Origin: Verrucomicrobiia bacterium
Lineage (GTDB): Bacteria; Verrucomicrobiota; Verrucomicrobiia; Limisphaerales; UBA1319
Direction of reading: 5' to 3'
Length of the DNA stretch: 22,649 nucleotides
Assembly: GCA_017880715.1 (NCBI GenBank)
Contig: JADGRT010000006.1
Span: 1 to 22,649, forward strand
The notes beneath the pieces are model-generated. The model did not search any database. It worked only from the letters and a program-made list of their open reading frames with translations, and was not told the origin of the DNA. Made by a program: the position numbers and the translations under genes. This document shows, in pieces, positions 12,878 through 21,337 of this stretch (position 1 is the first letter of the stretch; each line of letters opens with the position of its first letter).

Positions 12878-15000
12878 ACTTCCTGGCTCCACTCTTTTTG
12901 TTGGGCGGCTTGGCGGTCGCGTTGCCGGTCCTATTTCATCTGATGCGCCGGCGGTCGCGCGATAAAATCTCCTTCAGTTCCCTGATGTTTCTCTCACCCA
13001 CGCCTCCGCGACTGACGCGCCGCAGCCGTCTGGAGCACCTGCTGCTCCTGGTTTTGCGTTGCTTGGTTTTGTGTTTGCTGGCGGTGGGATTTGCGCGCCC
13101 CTTTTTCCAGCGGTCAGTGGCAACCGTTCCGGCTGGACACCCCGGGAAACGCACGGTGGTTCTGGTGGACACCAGTGCCAGCATGCGCCGGAATCCCCTG
13201 TGGACCGAGGCGCAAGCCAAGGTCCTGGCTGCCCTCAACGCGTCCGAGCCTCTGGATCAACTAAGTCTTTATACCTTCGACCGCCAGATGCGCTGCCTCA
13301 TCAGCTTTGAGCAATGGCAGGCCATGGCTCCCGCGGAGCGGGTGGCGATGGCCCGGCAACGCCTGGGCGAGTCTTCGCCCGGGTGGTCGGCCACCTATCT
13401 CGGCCAAGCGCTGATCAACGCGGTGGAAATCCTGGAAGCCAGCCTCCAACGCAGCGCTTCCCAGGGACCGACCGGCGCGCGACAGATTCTGCTAATCAGC
13501 GACCTGCAAGAAGGCAGCCGGCTGGAAGGGCTTCAAGGATATGCCTGGCCTCGAGGAATCACCGTCTCGCTCGATCCGGTCCGAACTCAACGCACCTCCA
13601 ATGCCGGCCTGCAATGGATCGCCGAGGATGCCGCCTCAAACCTGGCAATCGTGGAAAACGGACCCAAGCTCCGCGTCAGCAACGCGGCCGATTCCCAGAA
13701 GGAACAGTTCCAAATTCGCTGGCTGCTTAACGTCGCATCCGCCGTCACCAAGGGCGAGGCGCTGGATGTCTATGTGCCCGCCGGACAGAGCCGGGTAGTG
13801 TCGGCGCCCAAGACCCTCGCGGGCTGGGCCGAAGGCCGCCTGCAGTTGACGGGCGATGACGAGGATTTCGACAATGTGGTTTATCTGGTCCCGCCGCCCA
13901 CCGAAAAGTTGAAAGTGATGTTTCTCGGTTCTGAACCGGAAAGCGACGCGACGCAATTGCTCTATTTCCTGAAGCGCGCCTTCCAGAATACCCCCTACCA
14001 AACCATTCAAATCCTCGCCCGGCTGCCGGCGGAAACCTTGCTCTCGAACGAAGTCGCCGAGGCGTCCCTGGTGATCATCGCCGACCGCGCGTCAACGGAT
14101 CAGCTCAAGGCCATTCAACCCTTTATTGCCCGGGGCAAAACCGTTTTGCTGGTGATGAAATCGGCGGCGGCGTCTGCCACCCTGGCCGGAGTTTTGGGCG
14201 CCGAAGGCATCGAGGTCCAGGAAGCCGCTTCCACCGGCTATGCCATGCTGGGTCAAATTGATTTCCAGCATCCCCTGCTGGCTCCCTTTGCGGATCCTCG
14301 CTTCAGCGATTTCACCAAGATCCATTTTTGGCATCATCGCCGGCTGGCTCTGGATCGTCTCCCTAACGCGCGGCTTATCGGCCAATTCGACAATGGCGAT
14401 CCGGCCCTGATCCAAATCAGTCTGGGCCAAGGATCACTCCTGGTGTTCACCGCCGGCTGGCATCCCGCGGACAGCCAATTGGCGGTCTCCTCCAAGTTTG
14501 TCCCTTTGCTCCATTCACTCCTGGAGCAAAGCCGCACCACCCAACCTCCCGCGCGGCAATACTGGATTGGCGACGAGGTTAACCTGGCCTTTGCCCAAGG
14601 GACAACGCCGTTGCGGGTTCTCAAGCCGGATGGAACTTCACTCGAATTGGCGCCCGGTAATCCCAAGCTGACCCAGACCGATCTGCCAGGGATTTACACC
14701 GTGGCATCGGCTCCAACCCCGCATCGGTTCGTGGTCAATCTGGCGCCCGAGGAAAGCAAAACCGCACCGCTGTCGCCCCTGGATTTTGAACGGGTGGGCG
14801 TGCCGCTGCAACACCCGGGCGGGGTCACGGAAAAGCAGATCGAACTGGCCAAACAGCAGGGCCAGGCGGCGGAGTTGGAAAGTCAGCAAAAGCTTTGGTG
14901 GTGGTTGATCTTCGGATCGGTGGCGGTATTGTTAATGGAAACCGGCTTGGCTGGCTGGTTAACCCATCGGCGAAACCTTCAAACGGAGGCCTCATCATGA
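12874..15000 (+). CDS. BatA-like membrane protein with VWA domain
   Basis: The 708-residue product starts with the BatA/aerotolerance N-terminal domain: membrane segment 1-22, the LMRRRSRDKISFSSLMFL region, and a second membrane segment at about 55-75. A VWA domain follows with MIDAS D99-T-S101-A-S103 in VLVDTSASM. Then come beta-rich extracytoplasmic stretches and a degenerate amidotransferase-like alpha/beta region (KLKVMFLGSEPESDATQLL to about residue 460). A final membrane segment lies near 674-697, followed by a short basic tail. The bulk should face the periplasm. Relatives in the Bat operon of Bacteroides and in PVC bacteria are linked to aerotolerance or envelope stress, but direct function is unproven. 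ATGA overlaps on both sides show tight coupling. Confidence 0.9.
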   Translation: MNFLAPLFLLGGLAVALPVLFHLMRRRSRDKISFSSLMFLSPTPPRLTRRSRLEHLLLLVLRCLVLCLLAVGFARPFFQRSVATVPAGHPGKRTVVLVDTSASMRRNPLWTEAQAKVLAALNASEPLDQLSLYTFDRQMRCLISFEQWQAMAPAERVAMARQRLGESSPGWSATYLGQALINAVEILEASLQRSASQGPTGARQILLISDLQEGSRLEGLQGYAWPRGITVSLDPVRTQRTSNAGLQWIAEDAASNLAIVENGPKLRVSNAADSQKEQFQIRWLLNVASAVTKGEALDVYVPAGQSRVVSAPKTLAGWAEGRLQLTGDDEDFDNVVYLVPPPTEKLKVMFLGSEPESDATQLLYFLKRAFQNTPYQTIQILARLPAETLLSNEVAEASLVIIADRASTDQLKAIQPFIARGKTVLLVMKSAAASATLAGVLGAEGIEVQEAASTGYAMLGQIDFQHPLLAPFADPRFSDFTKIHFWHHRRLALDRLPNARLIGQFDNGDPALIQISLGQGSLLVFTAGWHPADSQLAVSSKFVPLLHSLLEQSRTTQPPARQYWIGDEVNLAFAQGTTPLRVLKPDGTSLELAPGNPKLTQTDLPGIYTVASAPTPHRFVVNLAPEESKTAPLSPLDFERVGVPLQHPGGVTEKQIELAKQQGQAAELESQQKLWWWLIFGSVAVLLMETGLAGWLTHRRNLQTEASS

Positions 15001-18000
15001 TAGCACGTTCGCTTCAACAACAACTGGAGCCGGTGGCCCGGCGTTACCGCCGTTGGCGGCTATGGCGCGGGTTGGCGTTGTGTTGGCTGATCGCTGCCCT
15101 CTTGGGCGGAGGGCTGCTGCTCTTGCATCGACAGACCGGCTGGGGATCGTCTCGTCTGGCGGTGTGGCTGGGCGCTGCCGCGGGCATCGCCGCAGTGGTG
15201 GTCGGGAGGCGCCTCCAACAATGGCAGCCCGATTGGCGCGTTATCGCCCGGCAAATTGAAGCGCAAAATCCCGAATTGCAGGCCTTGCTTCTAACCGCCG
15301 TTGAACAAAAACCGGATGCTCGCACGGGTCAGTTTAGTTACCTTCAGGATCGGCTGATTCTGGCCGCTTTTCGGCAAGGCTGCCGGCAAAACTGGGGCAC
15401 GATGATTCCGAACCGCCGCCTCTTCGGAATGCAGCTCGCTCAATGGGCCGCCTTGGCGCTTTTCGTTGTCTGCCTGGCCAAGCTGCCGACGCTTGAATCC
15501 GGCCCGACCGAGGTAATCCTTGCCCGAGGCGTCACCATTACTCCCGGTGACACTACGGTGGAACGAGGCAGCGGCCTGGTGGTGCTGGCGCGTTTCAGCG
15601 GCCGAATCCCGGCCGAAGTAGCGCTGGTCATCGGATCATCGTCCGCTGACAACCCCCGCGTTCCCCTCGCCAAGAACCTGGCTGATCCCGAGTTCGGCGG
15701 CAGCCTCACCGACGTCCAAAGCAACCTGGTTTATCATGTCGAATACGGCGGCCAACGAACCCGCGACTACACCGTGCGCGTGTTTGAATACCCGCGGCTG
15801 GAACGTATGGACGCCCAAATCACCTATCCGAGTTACACCGGCCTGCCCGAAAAAAGAATCGAAGACACCCGGCGGGTGAGCGCGGTTGAAGGCTCCCGAT
15901 TGGAATTGGCCTGCCAGCTCAACAAACCGGTCGTCTCCGCCAAACTGGTGGGCAAAGACAAGTCGATTGTCACTCTGGCAGCCGATCCGAAACGGGCAGC
16001 GGTGGCCTTAACCCATTTTCTATTCGCTGCCAGTCAGGCCTATGAACTCCAACTTATCGACGCCGAAGGCCGAACCAACAAGATTCCCACGCAGCTTATC
16101 GTTGCCGTCCTGAGCAATCGCCCCCCGGACCTCAAGCTTCTCGCGCCGAAGGGTGACCAGCGGGTGTCCGCCCTCGAAGAAATGAACTTTCGCGCGGAGG
16201 TGTCGGACGACTTTGGCGTTCAGGCCTTCGGCATCGCCTATACGTTGGCGGGCAAGGAAACTAAGACTCTCGCCCTGGGCAAAACCACCGCGCCGCTCGA
16301 AAAGCGACGGTTCAACTATCTCCTGCCTTTGGAAGCACTGGGGGCCAGTCCCGATCAGTTGATCTCTTATTATCTCTGGGCCGATGATTTCGGGCCGGAT
16401 GGCAAGATTCGCCGCACCACCGGCGACCTTTTCTTTGCCGAAGTGCGTCCTTTTGATGAGATTTTCCGGCAGAGCCAATCTTCATCCGGCGAATCGGAAT
16501 CATCGAATGAATCGAACGAATCCGGCGACCAGCCCGGTTCGGCTGCTCGCCTCGCGGAGCTGCAAAAACAAATCATTCTCGCCACCTGGCGACTGCAGCG
16601 CCTGGAGAAAGGCCCGTCCCCGTCCAGCCAATATCGCCAGGACGCGCCCGTGGTTCGACAGTCCCAGGAGCAGGCTCTTACTCAGGCGCGCGAGGCGAAA
16701 TCCAAGGCATCCGATCCGAAAGCTCAGGCCGGTCTCGAATCCGCCGAGCAAGCCATGAGCCAGGCTTTAACCCACCTGACCAAGGCAACCAATTCGCCCG
16801 CCGCGTTGCCGGACGCCCTGGTGGATGAGCAAGCGGCTTATCAAGCCTTGTTGAAGCTGCAGTCGCGCGAATTCCAGGTGGCCCAGGCGCGCAACCAGCG
16901 GAACCAACGCAATAGTCGCTCCAGCGCACGCAGCCAGCAGCAGTTGCAGCAACTGGAAATGGCTGCCTCGGAAAACCGGTATGAAACCGAACGCCAGGCT
17001 TCCCGTCCGTCAACCCCGCAAAAGACCGAAGAACTCCAGGTTCAGAATCGACTGAAAGAACTGGCCCAACGGCAGCAGGACGTCAACGAACGCCTCAAGG
17101 AACTGCAAACCGCGCTGCAAGAGGCCAGGACCGAGGCCGACCGTGAAGAGGCGCGCCGACGCCTTAAGCGGCTGCGTGAAGAAGAGCAACAGATGCTGGC
17201 GGACCTGGATGAATTGCAGCAACGCATGGACCGCTCGCAAAATCCGTCGCGCATGGCTGAGACGCGGCAGCGGCTCGAACAAAGCCGGTCCGAGGTTCGC
17301 CAGGCCGCCCAAGCGATGCAAGACGAAGCCGTGCCCAAAGCCCTGACCTCCGGGGTTCGCGCCGAACGCCAGCTCCAGCAGATGCGCGATGGTCTTCGCC
17401 AGCAGAATGCCAGCCAGTTGACCGATGACATGCGCCAGTTGCGGACCGACGCCCGTTCGCTGTCCCAGAAGCAGGATGAAGTCGGCAATCAGTTGCAGGA
17501 ATTGGCCGATCCCAAACAAAAAACCCTCAGCCAGAGCGAGCAAAGAACCGGTCTGGCCAACCAGTTGACCCAGCAGAAAAGGAACCTGACCAATTTGCTT
17601 GATCGTGCTACCGAGATCACCCGTGAGGCCGAAGCCGCCGAACCTCTGCTGGCGAAAAAGCTCTATGACACCCTGCGCCAATCCCAACAGGACAAACTCG
17701 ACAACCTCCTGGATATCACCACGGAAATGCTGCGCCGCAGTTTTGTGCCCCAGGCATCCCAGCTCGAACAACGCGCTCGCCAGGGTATCACCAGCTTGAA
17801 AAATGGGGTCGAACAAGCCGCCGAAAGCGTTCTCGGCGACGAAACCGAAGCCCTGCGCCTCGCGCGGAAGGAACTCGATGACCTCTCCCGCCAAGTGGAG
17901 CGTGAAATGAACAGTCTCCAGAGTAACTCGATGGCCAACTTGCTCGCCGGCCAACCCCCGGGTTCAACCAATGGCGCCTCCCCCGACTCCGGATTGCGAT

Positions 18001-18713
18001 CGCTCTTGGCGTCCGCCAACTCCGGCACCAACCGGCAGAATCAAGCCCGCAGCCAGCCAAACCGGCTTGATACCAATACCAACGGCACCGGTGAAAATGC
18101 CGGCGAAGGATCAGGCCAGGCCAGGCCCGATCAAAACCGATTATCGCAAAACCAGCAGCGCACGCCCGGCGGCAACCGGGGGCAGCAGACCCCGGGCGGC
18201 AATCCCCAAACCCCCGAACCCACGGGTGACCCAGGCCAGGCTGGATCCGGTCAAGACCGATTATCGCAAAACTCACCTCGCACGCCCGGCGGCAACCGAG
18301 GGCAGCGGACCCCGGGCCGCAATCCCCAAGCCAACGAACGCGCGGCTGACAACGGAGGCAATTGGGCTGGTACCGGACCGATTACCGGCCGGGATTATAT
18401 GTCATGGTCCGATCGCTTGCGGGACGTTGAGGAAATGCTGGACAACCCTGATTGGCGTAATGATGTGGCCCGGGTTCGCGACCGCGCCCAGGCCCTGCGA
18501 GCCGAGTACAAACGGCTGAGCGCGCCTCCCCAACCGTCGCTGATTAAAACGCAGATTGTGGCGCCCTTGGCCGAGATCCGATCCCGCATCCAGGAAGAGC
18601 TGGCCCGGCGCGAAAACAAAGATGGACTCGTCCCCCTGGATCGCGATCCCGTGCCCAACCGGTATTCCGAAATGGTCCGCCGGTATTACGAACAGTTGGG
18701 GCGCGACAACTAA
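14997..18713 (+). CDS. Giant membrane-anchored coiled-coil protein (DUF4175-like)
   Basis: The 1238-residue product has three predicted membrane segments near the N-terminus (about 22-40, 53-70 and 143-158). Beta-rich domains run to about 500, including the YPSYTGLPEKRIEDTRRVSAVEGS segment typical of this PVC family. A very long Gln/Glu/Arg-rich coiled coil covers about 520-980. A low-complexity region rich in Asn, Gly, Gln and Pro at about 1000-1125 contains a tandem duplication. A conserved C-terminal domain (about 1133-1238) begins YMSWSDRLRDVEEML and ends near RYSEMVRRYYEQLG. ATG 14997 overlaps the preceding stop (ATGA) and has GGAGG about 8 bases upstream. The in-frame ATG-less extension to 14895 lies inside the previous gene and is rejected. 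It probably acts as a periplasmic scaffold of the complex. Confidence 0.87.
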   Translation: MIARSLQQQLEPVARRYRRWRLWRGLALCWLIAALLGGGLLLLHRQTGWGSSRLAVWLGAAAGIAAVVVGRRLQQWQPDWRVIARQIEAQNPELQALLLTAVEQKPDARTGQFSYLQDRLILAAFRQGCRQNWGTMIPNRRLFGMQLAQWAALALFVVCLAKLPTLESGPTEVILARGVTITPGDTTVERGSGLVVLARFSGRIPAEVALVIGSSSADNPRVPLAKNLADPEFGGSLTDVQSNLVYHVEYGGQRTRDYTVRVFEYPRLERMDAQITYPSYTGLPEKRIEDTRRVSAVEGSRLELACQLNKPVVSAKLVGKDKSIVTLAADPKRAAVALTHFLFAASQAYELQLIDAEGRTNKIPTQLIVAVLSNRPPDLKLLAPKGDQRVSALEEMNFRAEVSDDFGVQAFGIAYTLAGKETKTLALGKTTAPLEKRRFNYLLPLEALGASPDQLISYYLWADDFGPDGKIRRTTGDLFFAEVRPFDEIFRQSQSSSGESESSNESNESGDQPGSAARLAELQKQIILATWRLQRLEKGPSPSSQYRQDAPVVRQSQEQALTQAREAKSKASDPKAQAGLESAEQAMSQALTHLTKATNSPAALPDALVDEQAAYQALLKLQSREFQVAQARNQRNQRNSRSSARSQQQLQQLEMAASENRYETERQASRPSTPQKTEELQVQNRLKELAQRQQDVNERLKELQTALQEARTEADREEARRRLKRLREEEQQMLADLDELQQRMDRSQNPSRMAETRQRLEQSRSEVRQAAQAMQDEAVPKALTSGVRAERQLQQMRDGLRQQNASQLTDDMRQLRTDARSLSQKQDEVGNQLQELADPKQKTLSQSEQRTGLANQLTQQKRNLTNLLDRATEITREAEAAEPLLAKKLYDTLRQSQQDKLDNLLDITTEMLRRSFVPQASQLEQRARQGITSLKNGVEQAAESVLGDETEALRLARKELDDLSRQVEREMNSLQSNSMANLLAGQPPGSTNGASPDSGLRSLLASANSGTNRQNQARSQPNRLDTNTNGTGENAGEGSGQARPDQNRLSQNQQRTPGGNRGQQTPGGNPQTPEPTGDPGQAGSGQDRLSQNSPRTPGGNRGQRTPGRNPQANERAADNGGNWAGTGPITGRDYMSWSDRLRDVEEMLDNPDWRNDVARVRDRAQALRAEYKRLSAPPQPSLIKTQIVAPLAEIRSRIQEELARRENKDGLVPLDRDPVPNRYSEMVRRYYEQLGRDN
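18111..18350 (+). repeat. Two tandem 120-bp units inside the coiled-coil gene
   Basis: The stretch around ACCGATTATCGCAAAA recurs exactly 120 bases later (18136 and 18256), with CACGCCCGGCGGCAACCG and CAATCCCCAA keeping the same offset. Each unit encodes 40 residues containing DRLSQN or NRLSQN and RTPGGNRGQ. The unit length is a multiple of three, so copy number changes would keep the frame. Confidence 0.85.
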
Positions 18714-21079
18714 TGATCTGGGCAACGATTATCTTATCCCGCGGAAACTGGCTGGTGCCAGCGGTCGGCTTTTGGGTGGCTGTCTGCCTGTTCCTGCTAT
18801 GGACTTATTGGCGGGCTCCCGTTCGCCCCTCTGTGCGCACCGTGGGCATCCTGTTCAAATTGCTCGGGTTGGCGACGCTGATCTTTTGTTTGCTCGAACC
18901 GCTGTGGAGCGGATCGAAAGCGCAGCCCGGACTTAACCAACTGATCGTGGTAGCCGATAACAGCGAAAGCCTGCAGCTCCACGATAGCGGCAATCCTCAA
19001 ACCCGGGGAGAAGCCTTGCGCGCGCTGCTCACCGGCAGCCGGTCGTCATGGCGAGACAAGTTACAGCAGGATTTCCAGATCCGCCGGTACTTGGTTGACA
19101 GCCGCTTGAAATCCACCGCCGACTTCGCCGATCTGGCGTTTGATGGGAAGGCGACCTCCTTGAACGCGGCCCTGCGATCGTTGGCTGATCTCTACCGCGG
19201 TCAACCCACCGCGGGATTGCTCCTCTTCACCGATGGCAACGCCACCGATAGCCAGGGACCCGCGTTGAAAACCGAGGGATTGCCCCCCATTTATCCCGTG
19301 ATCGTCGGTAATGACCAAGCCATCCGGGATCTCGCCATCGACAACGTCGCCGTCAGCCGCACGGCTTTCGAGGATGCCCCGGTTTCCATTCAGGCCAGCG
19401 TCTCGGCCACGGGCTATCGCGGCGCCAAAGTCGTGGCTCAGTTGTACGACCGGCTGGGAGCAGCGGTTGACCGGCAAACCCAATCCTCGCGCCAGGAGGA
19501 GGAAACCTTGATGTTCCGGTTCCAGGTCCGCCCCGAACGAGCCGGTGTTTCATTTTATAACTTGCGAATTTCATCTGAGAATGAATTAGGACAATTCACC
19601 AACTCCGCCCTTAGCGCCGAAGCCACTCTGGCCAACAATCACCGGGCGGTGGCGGTGGACAACGGGCAGGGACCTTACCGCATCCTCTATGTCAGCGGCC
19701 GTCCCAACTGGGAATACAAGTTTTTGAGAAGAGCCATCGAGTCCGATACTCAAATCCAGTTGGTGGGCCTGATTCGCGTGGCCTTGCGCGAACCGAAATT
19801 CAACTTCCGCGGCCGCAGCGGAGAATCGAGCAACCCCCTGTTTCGGGGCTTCGATCGAAAAGACGAAATGACCGAGCGCTACGATCAGCCCGTGCTCGTG
19901 CGGCTTAATACCCGCGATGAACTGGAATTGCGCGGCGGTTTTCCCAAAACCGCCGAGGAACTGTACGCGTACCAGGCGATCATCGTGGATGACCTGGAAG
20001 CCGATTTTTTCAACGCCGACCAGCAGGCCTTGCTGCAGCGGTTTGTTTCCGAGCGCGGCGGCGGCTTGTTGATGCTGGGTGGGGCTGAATCTTTCCAGCA
20101 GGGTAAATACCAGGGAACGCCGATCGGCGACTTGTTGCCCGTTTACCTTCAGCCAATCGAGGAGCCCGCGGTCTCCGCTCATTTCCGGCTCAATTTGACC
20201 CCGGAAGGCTGGCTGCAGCCCTGGGCCAGATTGCGAAACACCGAGGCTGAGGAACGGACCCGCCTCGAACTCATGCCCCCCTTCGAGGTCTTCAACCGCA
20301 TTCGCGGCGTCAAGCCCGGCGCCAGTGTGATTGCCACCGTCACCGACCCTGCGGGGAAAAATTATCCGGCGTTGGTCGCACAACGTTTCGGGAAAGGACG
20401 CGTGGGGGCCCTAACCGTGGGAGATATGTGGCGTTGGGGCCTGCAAAATGCCGATCTGCATCACGATATGGACAAAGCCTGGCGGCAGATGCTGCGCTGG
20501 CTGGTGGCCGATGTGCCGGAACGGATCGATTTGCAAGTCGAGCCGAAACCCGGCGATCCGAACCAGGCGGTCGAGTTGCAGGTCCGCGTGCGCGACGCCG
20601 AATTCCGGCCCGTGGACAATGCCACCGTATCCATCAAGGTCCAACGCGTGCTGGAAGGCCTGCGAAACACCAATGTGCTGGTGATGACGGCTGAATCCTC
20701 CCCGAATGAAACCGGGCTTTACCAAGTGACCTACCTCCCCCGCGAAGCCGGAGGTTACCAGGTGGATGTGACCGTGACGAATGCCGTCGGAGCTGAGATG
20801 GGTCGGGCACGCACCGGCTGGGCGACCGACCTGGCTGGGGTGGAATTCCGCAGCCTCAAACCGAATCGGGCTTTTCTGGAAAACCTCGCCCGGCAAACGG
20901 GAGGTGAAGTCATCGTCCCCGCTGACCTGGATGCCTTTGCTCGCAAACTCCCTTTTCTTAAAGCGCCGATCACGACAGCGTGGACCGTTCCCTTATGGCA
21001 CCGCCCCGAGGTGTTTCTCTTTGCGCTGGCCTGTTTTCTCCTGGAATGGGGATTGCGCCGATGGAAAGGATTGCCGTGA
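18713..21079 (+). CDS. Membrane VWA / glutamine-amidotransferase-like protein
   Basis: The 788-residue product has two N-terminal membrane segments (about 10-30 and 43-62). A VWA-like domain follows with D82-N-S84-E-S86 in VVADNSESL and LLLFTDGNATDS. Next are Ig-like beta regions and an amidotransferase-like domain from about 320 (YRILYVSGRPNWEYKFLRRAIESD) to about 560, including IIVDDLEADFF and ERGGGLLMLGGAESF. A further beta domain and a C-terminal membrane segment (about 765-782) complete it. The nucleophile position in GGGLLMLGG has no cysteine, so it is a binding rather than catalytic version. ATG 18713 shares one base with the preceding TAA (TAATG), closing the coupled series that starts at moxR. 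It is the usual last gene of such PVC clusters. Confidence 0.9.
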   Translation: MIWATIILSRGNWLVPAVGFWVAVCLFLLWTYWRAPVRPSVRTVGILFKLLGLATLIFCLLEPLWSGSKAQPGLNQLIVVADNSESLQLHDSGNPQTRGEALRALLTGSRSSWRDKLQQDFQIRRYLVDSRLKSTADFADLAFDGKATSLNAALRSLADLYRGQPTAGLLLFTDGNATDSQGPALKTEGLPPIYPVIVGNDQAIRDLAIDNVAVSRTAFEDAPVSIQASVSATGYRGAKVVAQLYDRLGAAVDRQTQSSRQEEETLMFRFQVRPERAGVSFYNLRISSENELGQFTNSALSAEATLANNHRAVAVDNGQGPYRILYVSGRPNWEYKFLRRAIESDTQIQLVGLIRVALREPKFNFRGRSGESSNPLFRGFDRKDEMTERYDQPVLVRLNTRDELELRGGFPKTAEELYAYQAIIVDDLEADFFNADQQALLQRFVSERGGGLLMLGGAESFQQGKYQGTPIGDLLPVYLQPIEEPAVSAHFRLNLTPEGWLQPWARLRNTEAEERTRLELMPPFEVFNRIRGVKPGASVIATVTDPAGKNYPALVAQRFGKGRVGALTVGDMWRWGLQNADLHHDMDKAWRQMLRWLVADVPERIDLQVEPKPGDPNQAVELQVRVRDAEFRPVDNATVSIKVQRVLEGLRNTNVLVMTAESSPNETGLYQVTYLPREAGGYQVDVTVTNAVGAEMGRARTGWATDLAGVEFRSLKPNRAFLENLARQTGGEVIVPADLDAFARKLPFLKAPITTAWTVPLWHRPEVFLFALACFLLEWGLRRWKGLP

Positions 21080-21230
21080 AAACCAAGACCGGGACGGGCT
21101 GTAACCGATGCTGGTTTTGGGGTGAACGCGAGCCAGCAACCGGCGTGCGGTCATCCTGCTCGCTTAGGCTTTGCACAAAATGAGTACCCAACTTTGGGAG
21201 CAACTCGGACATGTTCAAAGGTGCTACGAT

Positions 21231-21269
21231 GACGCGCCAGCGTCTTGGAGTGCGGTAGCCCTCTACCGC
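21231..21269. repeat. Pair of small hairpins from a dispersed repeat
   Basis: GACGC-GCCA-GCGTC (21231-21244) and GCGGTAG-CCCT-CTACCGC (21252-21269) are adjacent perfect stem-loops of 5 and 7 bp. They lie in the 258-bp gap between the VWA/GAT-like gene and the caspase-like gene. Two neighbouring perfect palindromes with 4-base loops in a GC-rich gap look like part of a dispersed intergenic repeat. There is no T-run, so they do not form a standard intrinsic terminator. The rest of the gap shows no recognisable gene. Confidence 0.6.
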
Positions 21270-21337
21270 TGTTGCCGAACCGCGCATCCCTGGCGTCAAT
21301 TGGGAATTACATGAGAAGTATCCGATGTGAGGTCCTG

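Noticed and set aside
17010..17954. 314-codon minus-strand open frame over the coiled-coil gene
   Set aside because: Leu/Phe/Gly-rich antisense of Gln/Glu/Lys-rich coiled-coil codons, which produces long stop-free shadows.
21245..21337. N-terminal extension of the caspase-like gene
   Set aside because: It begins within the hairpin repeat. Starting at 21338 gives a ribosome binding site at good spacing and a clean signal peptide.
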